From Thermomonas alba (GTDB taxonomy: Bacteria > Pseudomonadota > Gammaproteobacteria > Xanthomonadales > Xanthomonadaceae), in contig NZ_JAJOZU010000004.1 of assembly GCF_022419205.1 (NCBI RefSeq), positions 194,995 to 258,994 on the forward strand: 64,000 nucleotides of DNA, read 5' to 3'. Of the stretch, positions 1 to 9,689 are shown in pieces (within the stretch, counting starts at the first letter, position 1; each line of letters begins with the position of its first letter). The notes beneath the pieces are model-generated. The model was not told the DNA's origin and did not search any database. It saw only the letters and a program-made list of their open reading frames with translations. The translations under genes and the position numbers were made by a program.

Positions 1-2240
1 GGCGAGCAGTTGTCATCGATCGCGCTCTTCAGGGTGCGGTAAGTCACTTTCGCACCCCAGGTAAACATATCGCTCTCGCGCTTATCCATACCCAGGAGGA
101 ATTCATCCTGATAATGCGCTTTCAGATCCTTCGCGGAGACCGTCTTGGGATCCGGAGCAATCCCACACTCCTTATTGGTAGAAATACCTCCATTCGGGCA
201 CAAATAATCCGTGCTCGTCAAAGGAATCGGATTCAACCCAGTTGGTGTACCATCCGGATTTATGCCGGTGTAGGTGAAATATTGCTGAGTAATCAGGCTT
301 CCATTTGCCGCGCGCAATGCCACATTATTTGGCATCGCCAGGTGATAACGCCCAGCATTACCGTACACCTTCAGACTGGCATCCCCATTCACATCCCAGG
401 AAAACCCGACCCGAGGCGCCCAGTTGTTTTTCTGGGTAACATAAGCAATGCCATCGCCATTATAATTCGTGAACCCGTCGTTTCGCAGACCGATGGACAC
501 CAGGAGATTATTCGTCACCTGCCAGCGATCTTCCAGATAGTAGGCATTTTGGGTCGTGCGCACATTGCCGCCCACCGTATTGTAGGACTTATAGACGTAG
601 TAACCCGAAGTGCCGTAGCCACCGCCACTGGCCGGACTACCCACGCCATGGCTGGCATCGATTGCCGCGTTAGGAGCACCGAAACCATAGACCCAGATAT
701 ATCCAGGCCCAGAGTAACTACTCTGACGGAACGATTTGGCCTCGAAATGATCTACGCCGGCCCGCAATTCGTGATTCTCGAGGTTATAAATGACGTCAAA
801 GCGGTACGCGTCAGTTTTGTCGAATGTTGGAACACCGACGCTGGAGTACTTCTGCGCACTTGTAATCGACGCAAAGGGAGCCGGAACAACGCTTGGACTG
901 ATGCTGACGTAAGTCTTACTGGGATCATATCCAGGCACAGCCGCGGGCAGGTGATCGATCTTCTGTTGCCCGTACATGGCTTTAACCGTAAGATTATCGG
1001 TCAGATAGCCCGTATAGTTACCTACATACAGCCTGGCCTTATCTTCGGTGGTACCACTGACGATGACATTATTGTCATGCGTCAGCGTATTGTAGTCAAA
1101 GCCAGAATAATTATAGTTGTATTTCGTATCGTCCTGCACCCCTGTCAGCTCGAGGACGTGATTGTCCGTGATATTCCAGTCAAGCTTGGCAGTCCAACGC
1201 GGGTACGTGTACTTGTAATCATTCCAACCCTGCGCAGGAACGTTAGCTAGACGCGCAAAGCGTACGCCAGCGCCATCCGTTTCTTCGCGCTCGGCATTGG
1301 CATAGATGAACAAGCGATCCTTCACGATCGGGCCACTTGCCCAAGCCCCAAGCACCAAAGACTCCGACTTATTCTCCTTGCGATAGGAATACAAGGTGCC
1401 GTCTGTCCAGTTGACGGGGTTATTGCCGGCACTCGTGTTGTAGTGATTGCTCGAGTTCCACTGGCCGGTATAAGGATAATAGATATTCTTAGGATCTCCC
1501 TTCAGCGACTTCGGCGTATAGATTGCGTAGACGCCGCCTTTCCACTCATTGCTGCCGCGCTTGGTGATGACGCTGACGACACCGCCAGTGGATCGCCCGT
1601 ATTCGGCACCGTAGCCGCCAAGCAGCACTTGCTGCTGTGCGATCGAATCAAATCCAAGAGCGGTATATCCAATCGAAGTCAGCGGATTGGTGACCGGGTA
1701 GCCATTGATGTAATATGCGTTTTCAGATGCTGCCGAACCGCCGTAGCTTCCAAGGCCATTGTAGGAAGTCGACGAGATGACGCCGGGAGCCAGTAGTGCG
1801 ACATCATTGATGCTACGGCTGATAGCCAACTTGGCGAGATCTTCCGATGTAAACACCGTGCGCACATCGGTTTGGGAAATGTCAATCGATGGGATGGCCG
1901 TAGCCTGCACAACGACGGCATCCAGCGTCTTTGCAGCAGACGCGAAATCGACCTGAACACCAGACGCTACGCGAACGGTAACCTCGCGCGTATCCGCTCC
2001 GGAAGTGACTTTATAGTTACCGGCCGGAAGCGAAGCGATGCTGTATTTTCCGCTCGCATCAGCAGTGATGGTACGTGTCAAGCCGGTTTCGCTGACGATA
2101 GTGATGGTCTGGCCAGGTGCGGCCTTACCGAAGATCGAGCCCGATGTGCTTTGTGCATTCAGGCTGCCAGCAAAGCATAGGCCGAGGGCAACCGTCAGCG
2201 CGCTCCGCTTCAAACTTTTCATGAGGTGATGTGACGCCAT
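1..2240 (-). CDS. TonB-dependent receptor, Oar-like, 3' end outside window
   Basis: The frame is open from an ATG at 2240 to the left window edge, so about 746 residues are seen and the C-terminal barrel end is missing. The N-terminus (MASHHLMKSLKRS..., cleavage expected after a Leu-Asn-Ala-Gln stretch near residue 30) is a signal peptide; a second in-frame ATG at 2222 is an alternative start. A carboxypeptidase-regulatory-like beta-sandwich follows (about residues 30-95, with 'GKYSIASLPAGNYKV'), then the plug domain and beta-barrel strands rich in Tyr, Asn and Thr. This architecture is that of Oar-like outer-membrane receptors, which import large substrates using TonB energy; the substrate cannot be told. 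The gene is visibly less GC-rich than its neighbours, as is common for receptors rich in Asn and Tyr. Confidence 0.9.
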   Translation of the reverse strand, partial: MASHHLMKSLKRSALTVALGLCFAGSLNAQSTSGSIFGKAAPGQTITIVSETGLTRTITADASGKYSIASLPAGNYKVTSGADTREVTVRVASGVQVDFASAAKTLDAVVVQATAIPSIDISQTDVRTVFTSEDLAKLAISRSINDVALLAPGVISSTSYNGLGSYGGSAASENAYYINGYPVTNPLTSIGYTALGFDSIAQQQVLLGGYGAEYGRSTGGVVSVITKRGSNEWKGGVYAIYTPKSLKGDPKNIYYPYTGQWNSSNHYNTSAGNNPVNWTDGTLYSYRKENKSESLVLGAWASGPIVKDRLFIYANAEREETDGAGVRFARLANVPAQGWNDYKYTYPRWTAKLDWNITDNHVLELTGVQDDTKYNYNYSGFDYNTLTHDNNVIVSGTTEDKARLYVGNYTGYLTDNLTVKAMYGQQKIDHLPAAVPGYDPSKTYVSISPSVVPAPFASITSAQKYSSVGVPTFDKTDAYRFDVIYNLENHELRAGVDHFEAKSFRQSSYSGPGYIWVYGFGAPNAAIDASHGVGSPASGGGYGTSGYYVYKSYNTVGGNVRTTQNAYYLEDRWQVTNNLLVSIGLRNDGFTNYNGDGIAYVTQKNNWAPRVGFSWDVNGDASLKVYGNAGRYHLAMPNNVALRAANGSLITQQYFTYTGINPDGTPTGLNPIPLTSTDYLCPNGGISTNKECGIAPDPKTVSAKDLKAHYQDEFLLGMDKRESDMFTWGAKVTYRTLKSAIDDNCS

Positions 2241-2345
2241 GTGTGTTAATCCCCAAAGAGTTAACGCGACGAAGCCTGCGTCGCGGACCGGGTTCGGCAG
2301 GAACACCGAACACCCCAACTATGATTTATAAACAAGAACTTAACA
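2241..2345 (-). promoter_or_regulatory. Leader and likely promoter of the TonB receptor
   Basis: Read on the minus strand, an AT-rich block (TATAAATCAT, near 2322-2331) that could hold a -10 element is followed by a leader with two small hairpins: 2295-2314 (GTTCGG/CCGAAC arms) and 2265-2285 (7-bp arms CGCGACG/CGTCGCG around a 7-base loop). A GGGGAT ribosome site lies about 8 bases before the ATG at 2240. No known riboswitch is recognised. Confidence 0.35.
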
Positions 2346-2447
2346 ACCCCCCTCACACCCCTCTAGCTAGCCCCCCCTGCATCACAGCCTGTATGCAGCC
2401 CTCTGAACCACCGAAGTAGCCGCACTCGCTTCACCTACAATGCGCGC

Positions 2448-3446
2448 ATGCGCATCGGCCCGCACGCCATCGACCCGAAGGTGATCCTCGCGCCCATGGC
2501 GGGCGTGACCGACAAGCCGTTCCGGCTGCTGTGCAAGCGCCTGGGCGCGGGGCTGGCGGTGTCGGAGATGACCACCTCCGACCCGCGCTTCTGGCACACC
2601 GCCAAGTCGCGCCACCGCATGGACCATGCCGGCGAGCCGGAGCCGGTGAGCGTGCAGATCGCCGGCACCGTGCCCGAAGTCATGGCCGAGGCCGCGCGCT
2701 TCAACGTGGACCACGGCGCACAGATCATCGACATCAACATGGGCTGCCCGGCCAAGAAAGTGTGCAATGCGTGGGCGGGCAGCGCGCTGATGCGCGAGCC
2801 GGCGCTGGTGGCACGCATCGTCGAGGCGGTAGTCAAGGCGGTGGACGTACCGGTGACGCTGAAGATCCGCACCGGTTGGGATGCCGACCATCGGAACGCG
2901 CCGGAGATCGCGCGCATCGCCGAGGCCGCCGGCATTGCCGCGCTGGCCATCCACGGCCGCACCCGCGACCAGCAGTACACCGGCAGCGCCGAATACGACA
3001 CCATCGCCGCGGTCAAGGCAATGCTGAAGATCCCGGTGGTCGCCAACGGCGACATCGACTCGCCGCGCAAGGCCGCCTTCGTGCTGGAGAAAACCGGGTG
3101 CGACGCGGTGATGATCGGCCGCGCCGCGCAGGGCCGGCCGTGGCTGCTGGGCCAGATCGCGCACTACCTCGCCACCGGCGAGGAGCTGCCGGAGCCGTCG
3201 CCGGCCACCGTGCGCGACATCCTGCTGGGCCACCTGCGCGCGCTGCACGCCTTCTATGGCGAAGAGGCCGGCGTGCGCATCGCTCGCAAGCATCTGGGCT
3301 GGTACGCCAAGGACCGCCCGGAGAACGCGGCCTTCCGCGCCGTGGTCAACCGCGCGCAGACCGCGGACGCACAGTTGCGGCTGACAGGCGACTACTTCGA
3401 CGCGCTGGCCGCGGGCGTATCGCCGGAGCTGCCGGAAGCCGCCTGA
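2448..3446 (+). CDS. dusB: tRNA-dihydrouridine synthase DusB
   Basis: The 332-residue FMN enzyme reduces uridine to dihydrouridine in the tRNA D-loop, using NADPH. The N-terminal TIM barrel begins with the FMN-binding 'LAPMAGVTDKPFR' motif. The catalytic cysteine is in 'NMGCPAKKVCNAWAGSALM' (about residue 101). Later come 'KIRTGW', 'HGRTR', 'ANGDI' and 'MIGRAAQGRPW', all typical of DusB. Length is normal for the family. In many gammaproteobacteria dusB is cotranscribed with fis, but no fis follows here: the next gene is on the opposite strand and overlaps this one tail-to-tail by 55 bases. Confidence 0.95.
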   Translation: MRIGPHAIDPKVILAPMAGVTDKPFRLLCKRLGAGLAVSEMTTSDPRFWHTAKSRHRMDHAGEPEPVSVQIAGTVPEVMAEAARFNVDHGAQIIDINMGCPAKKVCNAWAGSALMREPALVARIVEAVVKAVDVPVTLKIRTGWDADHRNAPEIARIAEAAGIAALAIHGRTRDQQYTGSAEYDTIAAVKAMLKIPVVANGDIDSPRKAAFVLEKTGCDAVMIGRAAQGRPWLLGQIAHYLATGEELPEPSPATVRDILLGHLRALHAFYGEEAGVRIARKHLGWYAKDRPENAAFRAVVNRAQTADAQLRLTGDYFDALAAGVSPELPEAA

Positions 3447-4456
3447 TCGGCCGCGGGCGCGCGCCAGATCCGCGTCCACACATCCCCCAGGCGGCCGGCT
3501 GCCTGCCACGGAAACCGCAGCTGCAGCGGCGGCTGCAGCGCCTGCCAACGATCGCCGACGCGGCGCGCCACCGCGAAGTTGAAGGTGTAGTCCGGCTCGC
3601 TGCCCATGCGCAGATCGCTGAGCACCAACACGCCGTCGCGCACCTGCGCCTTCATGAAGCCATGGTTGAACCAAGCCAGGCGCCGCACCGCCGGGATGTC
3701 CCCCGCCTCGGCCAGGGCGGCGACATCCGAGCGATAGGCGGTGAAGCGCATCGGTCCGCGATCCGCGACCAGCGAGCGCTCTCCGACCACGAAGCCGTCC
3801 GGGGTCATCGCCGTCACCTGCCACAGCAGGGTGGTGAACGGCATCGGCACCGAGAACCGCGGCGCATCCGCCAGCCCCTGCGCGGCCAGCGTGCGCGACG
3901 CCGCACGCTCCACGCTCCACTTCGCCAGCAGCGACCAGCCCACGTAGGCCACGCCCAGCACCAGCCCGGCCGCCAGCGCGCGGTCGGCCAGCGGGCGCGC
4001 GCGCGCGAACCACGCCACCACGAACGCCAGCAGCCACGGCAGGGTGAACAGCGGATCGACGATGAACAGGCTGCTCCACATGACCGGCGGCAGCGGCAGC
4101 GGCCACAGCAGCTGGGTGCCATACACGGTGAAGGCATCCAGCAGCGGATGCGCCATCAGGCAGGCGAAGATCGCCCACCACCAGCGCCCCGGCGCACGCG
4201 CCACCCGCCCGCCGCGGCGTCGGAAGAAGGCCCAGATCGCCCAGGCCAGCAGCGGCAGTACCAGCCAGGAATGGGTGGCGGCGCGGTGGCAGGTCATGCG
4301 CAGCACCGGGTCGTCGCTGAGCAGCAGCGGCAGCACGTCGAGGTCGGGCAACGTGTTCAGCGCCATCCCGGCCAGCAGGGCGGCGCGGCGGTCCTGCTTC
4401 GGCGCGATCGCGGCAGCGATCACGCCGCCGTAGAACAGATGGGTGACGGAATCCAT
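3392..4456 (-). CDS. YdjM-like membrane-bound metal-dependent hydrolase
   Basis: The 354-residue protein starts with 'MDSVTHLFYGGVIAAAIAP', the N-terminal hallmark of the YdjM/YfhO-like (DUF457-type) membrane hydrolases. His and Asp residues in 'DLDVLPLL', 'HRAATHS' and 'MAHPLLDAFTVYGTQ' are likely metal ligands. Four to five hydrophobic segments occupy roughly residues 1-190, followed by a soluble C-terminal domain of about 150 residues. Family members are inner-membrane proteins, some of them LexA-regulated; the substrate is not established. The 3' end overlaps dusB by 55 bases in convergent orientation. Confidence 0.8.
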   Translation of the reverse strand: MDSVTHLFYGGVIAAAIAPKQDRRAALLAGMALNTLPDLDVLPLLLSDDPVLRMTCHRAATHSWLVLPLLAWAIWAFFRRRGGRVARAPGRWWWAIFACLMAHPLLDAFTVYGTQLLWPLPLPPVMWSSLFIVDPLFTLPWLLAFVVAWFARARPLADRALAAGLVLGVAYVGWSLLAKWSVERAASRTLAAQGLADAPRFSVPMPFTTLLWQVTAMTPDGFVVGERSLVADRGPMRFTAYRSDVAALAEAGDIPAVRRLAWFNHGFMKAQVRDGVLVLSDLRMGSEPDYTFNFAVARRVGDRWQALQPPLQLRFPWQAAGRLGDVWTRIWRAPAADQAASGSSGDTPAASASK

Positions 4457-4488
4457 CCGCGCTGTTTATCACATGGCCCGTACCCGGA

Positions 4489-5310
4489 TCAGGCCGCCTC
4501 CGGCAATGCGCCTGGCGCCGGGGTAGCATCCGGCAGGCGCGGCGGCAATTCGGCCAGCACTTCACCCAGATGCGAGAGCAGGCGCAGGGTGCCGTCGGCT
4601 TCCTCCACCAGCGCGCTCAGGCTTTCCACCCAGTCGCCGTCGTTGGCGTACACCAGCCCGGCCTGCTCGACCAGCGCGGCGCGGTGGATGTGCCCGCACA
4701 CGATGCCGTCCAGCCCGCGCTGGCGCGCGGCCGCAAGCCCGGCCTGCACGAACCGGCCGATGTAGCGCTCGGCAGCGCCACTGCGGGATTTCAGGAACTC
4801 CGCCAGCGACCAGTAGCGCAGCCCCAGCCGCGCGCGGATCGCGTTCACCCACTGGTTGCCGGTCAGGATGCGGTAGTACAGCCAGTCGCCGAAACGCTCC
4901 TGCAGGGTGCCGAAATGGGTGGCGTCATCGAACTCGTCGCCATGCACCACCAGCAGCCGGCGGCCGTCGGCGGTGACGTGGATCGCGCGCCGGCGCACCC
5001 GCATCGCCGGCAGCGCCAGCCCGCAGAAATGCCGCAGCGGGCGATCGTGGTTGCCGGGGATGTAGATGATCTCGGTGCCGGCCCGGCGCAATGCATGCAG
5101 GGCCTCGATCACCCGGTTGTGCTCGGCGTCCCAGCGCACCCGCCGCTGCGCCATCCACCACAGGTCCACGATGTCGCCGACCAGATATAGCCGTGCGCAG
5201 CGCAGCCCGGACAGGAACCGCGCCAGCGCCGCGGCATGGCAGTGGCGCGCGCCTAGGTGCAAATCGGAGACGAAGACCGCGCGCCGCATCGGCGGCGGCG
5301 CGGCGCTCAC
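4489..5310 (-). CDS. Metallophosphoesterase, LpxH2/UDP-2,3-diacylglucosamine diphosphatase-like
   Basis: Calcineurin-like phosphoesterase motifs appear in order: 'SDLHLGA', 'GDIVDLW', 'GNHDRP', 'VVHGDEFD' and 'CGHIHRA'. This set and spacing fit the LpxH-type branch that hydrolyses UDP-2,3-diacylglucosamine in lipid A synthesis, but a canonical LpxH may exist elsewhere, so the exact substrate is uncertain. The GTG start at 5310 overlaps the upstream stop as GTGA, which suggests translational coupling; an ATG at 5289 is the alternative. It is the second gene of a pair with the OlsF-like acyltransferase, pointing to a membrane-lipid role. Confidence 0.75.
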   Translation of the reverse strand: MSAAPPPMRRAVFVSDLHLGARHCHAAALARFLSGLRCARLYLVGDIVDLWWMAQRRVRWDAEHNRVIEALHALRRAGTEIIYIPGNHDRPLRHFCGLALPAMRVRRRAIHVTADGRRLLVVHGDEFDDATHFGTLQERFGDWLYYRILTGNQWVNAIRARLGLRYWSLAEFLKSRSGAAERYIGRFVQAGLAAARQRGLDGIVCGHIHRAALVEQAGLVYANDGDWVESLSALVEEADGTLRLLSHLGEVLAELPPRLPDATPAPGALPEAA

Positions 5311-7034
5311 GCCGCCCCCGCGCAATCCGCAGCGCTGCCGAGGTAGCGCTGGCGCTTCTTCGGGCGCATGCAGGCGATGTCCACTTCGATCAGGCCATCC
5401 ACCGCATCGCTGAATCCGGGATCGACGCCGAACGCGAGGAAGCGCGCGCCGCCCGGCTCGCACAGCTCGACGTACTGCTTGTAGAGGGTCGGCACCTGCG
5501 CGCCCAGGGTCTCGAGGTTGGCCTTCAGCACCCGGAAGGCGGTGTCGGCATCCAGCGCCGCATCGTCGGGATGCGCGGCCTCATAGACGAACGGGCGGCG
5601 CGCTGTGACCTCGCCCTGCGGGCCGCCGTGCCAGCGCGCGTAGTGGGCGACGATCTGCGCACGCGCCGCCGGCGGCAGCGCCGCGCTGATCGAGACCGCA
5701 CCGAACAGATAGCGCACTTGCGGGTATGCGCGCAGGTAAGCGCCGATGCCCTGCCAGAGGTAGTCGAGGCTGCGGCTGCTCCAGTACTCGGGCACCACGA
5801 AACTGCGCCCCAGCTCCATGCCCTGCGCGATCCGCGGCAGCATCGCCTCGCCGTAGTCGAACAGGCTGGCGGTGTACAGCCCGCGCAGGCCGTGCGCGGC
5901 CAGGGTGGGCGCGCCGCGCGCGATCCGGTAGGCGCCGGCGATTTTGCCGGCCGTCGCGTCCCACAGCACGATGTGCTCGTACCAGGCATCCCACGCATCC
6001 AGATCCAGGCGGCGGCCGGTGCCCTCGCCCACTGCGCGGAAGGTCAGCTCGCGCAGGCGCCCGATCTCGTGCAGCAGCGGCGCCCCGACCGCCAGCGTTC
6101 CGACCCGGATCTGCTTGCCGTCGGCGGTCTGGCCCAGCAGCCGCATTCCTTCGATCCCGGCACGCAGCAAACCTGGCTCGACCGCCTCAGCCAGCGGCTC
6201 CGGGCCCTGCGCCTGCCGGCGTTCGCGCGCGCGCCGGCGGCCGCTGTCCAGCGCGTACAGTTCGCGCCGGATTTCGCGCAACAGCATCGTCGCACTCCCC
6301 GCCTGCGGCAATCGGCGCGGGGCGCCGATGCGCAACCCGATCCGGCGCGTGCGGCGGGCAAACATCTCGCGCGCCAGCAGCGCGGTGCCGACCGGCTTGA
6401 ACAGCGCCGAGGCACCGTAGAACAGCGCCGAGTTGCGGGCATGGATGCGCACCGGCAGCACCGGCGCGTCGCAGGCACGTGCAAAGCGCACGCAGCCCCG
6501 ACGCCAGCGGCCGTCGCGGATGCCGCCTGGCCCCAACCGCGAGACCTCGCCAGCCGGAAACATCACGACGCACTCTTCGCGCGCCAGCGCCGCCTCGATC
6601 GCGCGCAGACTGTCTTGCGTGGGACGTCCGCCGAGGATGCGCACCGGCAGCAGCAGCTCGCCCAGCCCATCCAATGCCGACAGGAAATCGTTGGCCACGA
6701 TGCGCACGTCGCGCCGCACCCGGCCGAGGGCATCCAGCAGCGCCAGCGCATCCAGCGCACCGGAGGGATGGTTGGCGACCACCAGTAGCCGCCCACGGGT
6801 GGGGATTTGCGCCAGCTCATCGGAATCCACCGTGTAGCGCGTGCCGAGATGACGCAGCGCCCCGGCCACGAAATCGAATCCACGCAAATGCTGGTTGCGG
6901 GCCAGGAAATCGTCGATTTCATCCAGCCGCGACCAGCGCGCGATCCCGCGCAGCAAGGGCTTGGCGATGATCGCGCGGCGGCCTCTAAACCAGTGCGGGA
7001 AGCGCTGCCGCAGGCGCTGTTCGAGCTGGATCAT
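5307..7034 (-). CDS. olsF: Bifunctional ornithine-lipid synthase, OlsF-like (PlsC + GNAT fusion)
   Basis: The 575-residue protein has an N-terminal lysophospholipid-acyltransferase domain (about residues 1-270; His89/Asp95 in 'NHPSGALD', and the 'MFPAGEVSR' loop) and a C-terminal GNAT-like N-acyltransferase domain (about residues 300-560, with 'GRSFVVPEYWSSRSLDYLWQG'). This order matches OlsF-type enzymes, in which the C-terminal half N-acylates ornithine and the N-terminal half then O-acylates the lyso-lipid to make phosphate-free ornithine lipids. The start at 7034 gives the full domain. The downstream metallophosphoesterase overlaps by 4 bases. Product identity is inferred from domain order; a haemolysin-like acyltransferase label would be the cautious alternative. 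Confidence 0.78.
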   Translation of the reverse strand: MIQLEQRLRQRFPHWFRGRRAIIAKPLLRGIARWSRLDEIDDFLARNQHLRGFDFVAGALRHLGTRYTVDSDELAQIPTRGRLLVVANHPSGALDALALLDALGRVRRDVRIVANDFLSALDGLGELLLPVRILGGRPTQDSLRAIEAALAREECVVMFPAGEVSRLGPGGIRDGRWRRGCVRFARACDAPVLPVRIHARNSALFYGASALFKPVGTALLAREMFARRTRRIGLRIGAPRRLPQAGSATMLLREIRRELYALDSGRRRARERRQAQGPEPLAEAVEPGLLRAGIEGMRLLGQTADGKQIRVGTLAVGAPLLHEIGRLRELTFRAVGEGTGRRLDLDAWDAWYEHIVLWDATAGKIAGAYRIARGAPTLAAHGLRGLYTASLFDYGEAMLPRIAQGMELGRSFVVPEYWSSRSLDYLWQGIGAYLRAYPQVRYLFGAVSISAALPPAARAQIVAHYARWHGGPQGEVTARRPFVYEAAHPDDAALDADTAFRVLKANLETLGAQVPTLYKQYVELCEPGGARFLAFGVDPGFSDAVDGLIEVDIACMRPKKRQRYLGSAADCAGAA

Positions 7035-7237
7035 GGCGAGCAGGTGGCCACCGGGTTGGCTCGCAGCCTGCCCGCGCCGCGGGACAGCCAGATGGCAGCC
7101 GCATGACCCCACGGTGACAGCGTGACTTAACGCCGGCCCAATAGTGCGGTCACGCCCGCAAGCGCATGATGCGCGCCTGGCCGCCAGCATGTATCATTCG
7201 CCGCCATCTTTCCATCCGAATGCAAGGATATATCCCC

Positions 7238-8449
<1,212 letters not shown>

Positions 8450-8476
8450 GCGGCAAACCTCGGCAGGCAACTCCCG

Positions 8477-8502
8477 AACGGGCCGCAGCGATGCGGCCCG
8501 TT
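8477..8502 (+). terminator. Strong hairpin after metK
   Basis: Perfect 11-bp arms (8477-8487 and 8492-8502) close a GCGA tetraloop 28 bases after the metK stop. No clear T-run follows, so it may act as a bidirectional stop between metK and the convergent pseudogene. Confidence 0.6.
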
Positions 8503-8503
8503 G

Positions 8504-9561
8504 TCATTTGGGCAAACCCACCAAGTGCTCGAACCGCGGCACGACGTCGCGCTGCTCCACCGGCGTCTGCGCCAACGACGCCCGTGCCCGCTTCACCCAT
8601 CCGATTCCATGACCGGCAAGATCGGCCCACGCATCGACTAGCGCATGCGGCGCCCGCTGCAGGTGCCAATCGATCAATGCGAGCGCTTGCGGGATGTCCT
8701 TTCCATGCTTCGGATGTCTGGCGCCGCGCTCGTGCGCCACGATCAGCTTGTGCAGACCGTAACGCGCCGGGTCCGGCAGGTTCACCAGGCACGCATCGGC
8801 CCGATCCAGCAACACCGCCTGTCCCGGCCGTTCGATCAGGTAGTCGAGAAACTTGAGCGGGCTCAGGGCAACCCCCAGCTCATGTGCGAGGATCTCCCGC
8901 GCACGCCGAGACACGGTGAGGAAATCCACGCGCAGCTCGGGTTCGCGCTCGCTCACGGACAGGCTCGCCATGCCCTTGCTGCCGCCCAGCGCGGGCAGGA
9001 AGCCATGCTCCAACGACGTCAACGCATCGTGCGCGTTGACCTGCAGGTTCGCGGGCAGTGCCACCGCGACGTTGCCCCCTCGGGCCTGCGTGCGCGAAGT
9101 CCAGGTCGAGCGTGCGCGTCGCCCCGCTCCACGCCACGCCGAGCTGGTTGCCCAGTGCCAGGAACGCATGCGTCCCCACAAGCAAGCCTCCGGCGCGGAA
9201 AACTGGTATTCCGCCAGACGTTTGACGAGGCGTAAGTGCTTGGGCGGCGTTGCGGTGCACCCCTGCGCCAAGGCCGCGGCCGCCTGCCGCGCCACCGCAT
9301 CCCGCGCCGGCGCCCCACGCTCGCGCGCCGCCTCGATGGCAGCAATCGCGGGTTCTTCCGAGCCCAGGTAGTACTCGCGCTTACCTCCGTCCAACTCCTT
9401 GAACGCCCAGTACGCATAGCGTGATCCCTTTATCGTCTTGTACGCCACCTTGCCGGTGACGAACGCCGGCGAATGCAAGTCCTCGGCCACCTGCACCAGT
9501 TTTCGTACAGCTCGGCGTAGGCGGCCTGCGCGGCGGCGGGGAGTTCGCGGTAAAGGGCCAT
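8504..9561 (-). pseudogene. GSU2403-type nucleotidyltransferase-fold protein, three frameshifts
   Basis: A single reading can be rebuilt across frames: 'MALYRELPAAAQAAYAELYEN' (from ATG 9561), then 'VQVAEDLHSPAFVTGKVAYK' (frame change near 9500), then 'GGLLVGTHAFLALGNQLGV' and 'TRTLDLDFAHA' (frame change near 9200 at a T4 run), then 'RGGNVAVALPANLQVNAHDAL' to the stop at 8504 (frame change near 9095). The first two changes behave as 1-base losses and the third as a 1-base gain. The core 'GTHAF...LDLDFAHA' resembles the nucleotidyltransferase fold of the GSU2403 family, which is found in defence-type neighbourhoods. Either the gene is decaying or the sequence has indel errors. Confidence 0.65.
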
Positions 9562-9588
9562 GGCGGTCTTGCGGGCGGGGTCGGCGCG

Positions 9589-9620
9589 GTTATACCACTC
9601 AGACAGAATGGCGGTATAAC
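9589..9620 (-). promoter_or_regulatory. Inverted repeat, possible operator/promoter
   Basis: Arms GTTATACC (9589-9596) and GGTATAAC (9613-9620) are perfectly inverted around 16 bases. On the minus strand 9594-9589 reads TATAAC, a possible -10 placed 28 bases before the ATG at 9561. It could drive and regulate the downstream nucleotidyltransferase gene separately from res. Confidence 0.4.
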
Positions 9621-9689
9621 TTCCGGCATCGCTGGCTACGCGCAAATCGCTCTTGCTTGCGTATAGCGCTGCGACGCACGCTGCCGGAC

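Noticed and set aside
114-1250. 378-codon plus-strand open frame
   Set aside because: Antisense of the TonB receptor barrel, which has a convincing signal peptide and family motifs.
2382-4765. Long open frames on both strands around dusB and the YdjM-like gene
   Set aside because: They overlap genes with clear motifs and encode Arg/Ala/His-rich sequence without domains.
7035-7237. SAM riboswitch upstream of metK
   Set aside because: No SAM-I, SAM-II or SAM-IV helices or conserved loops could be found by eye.
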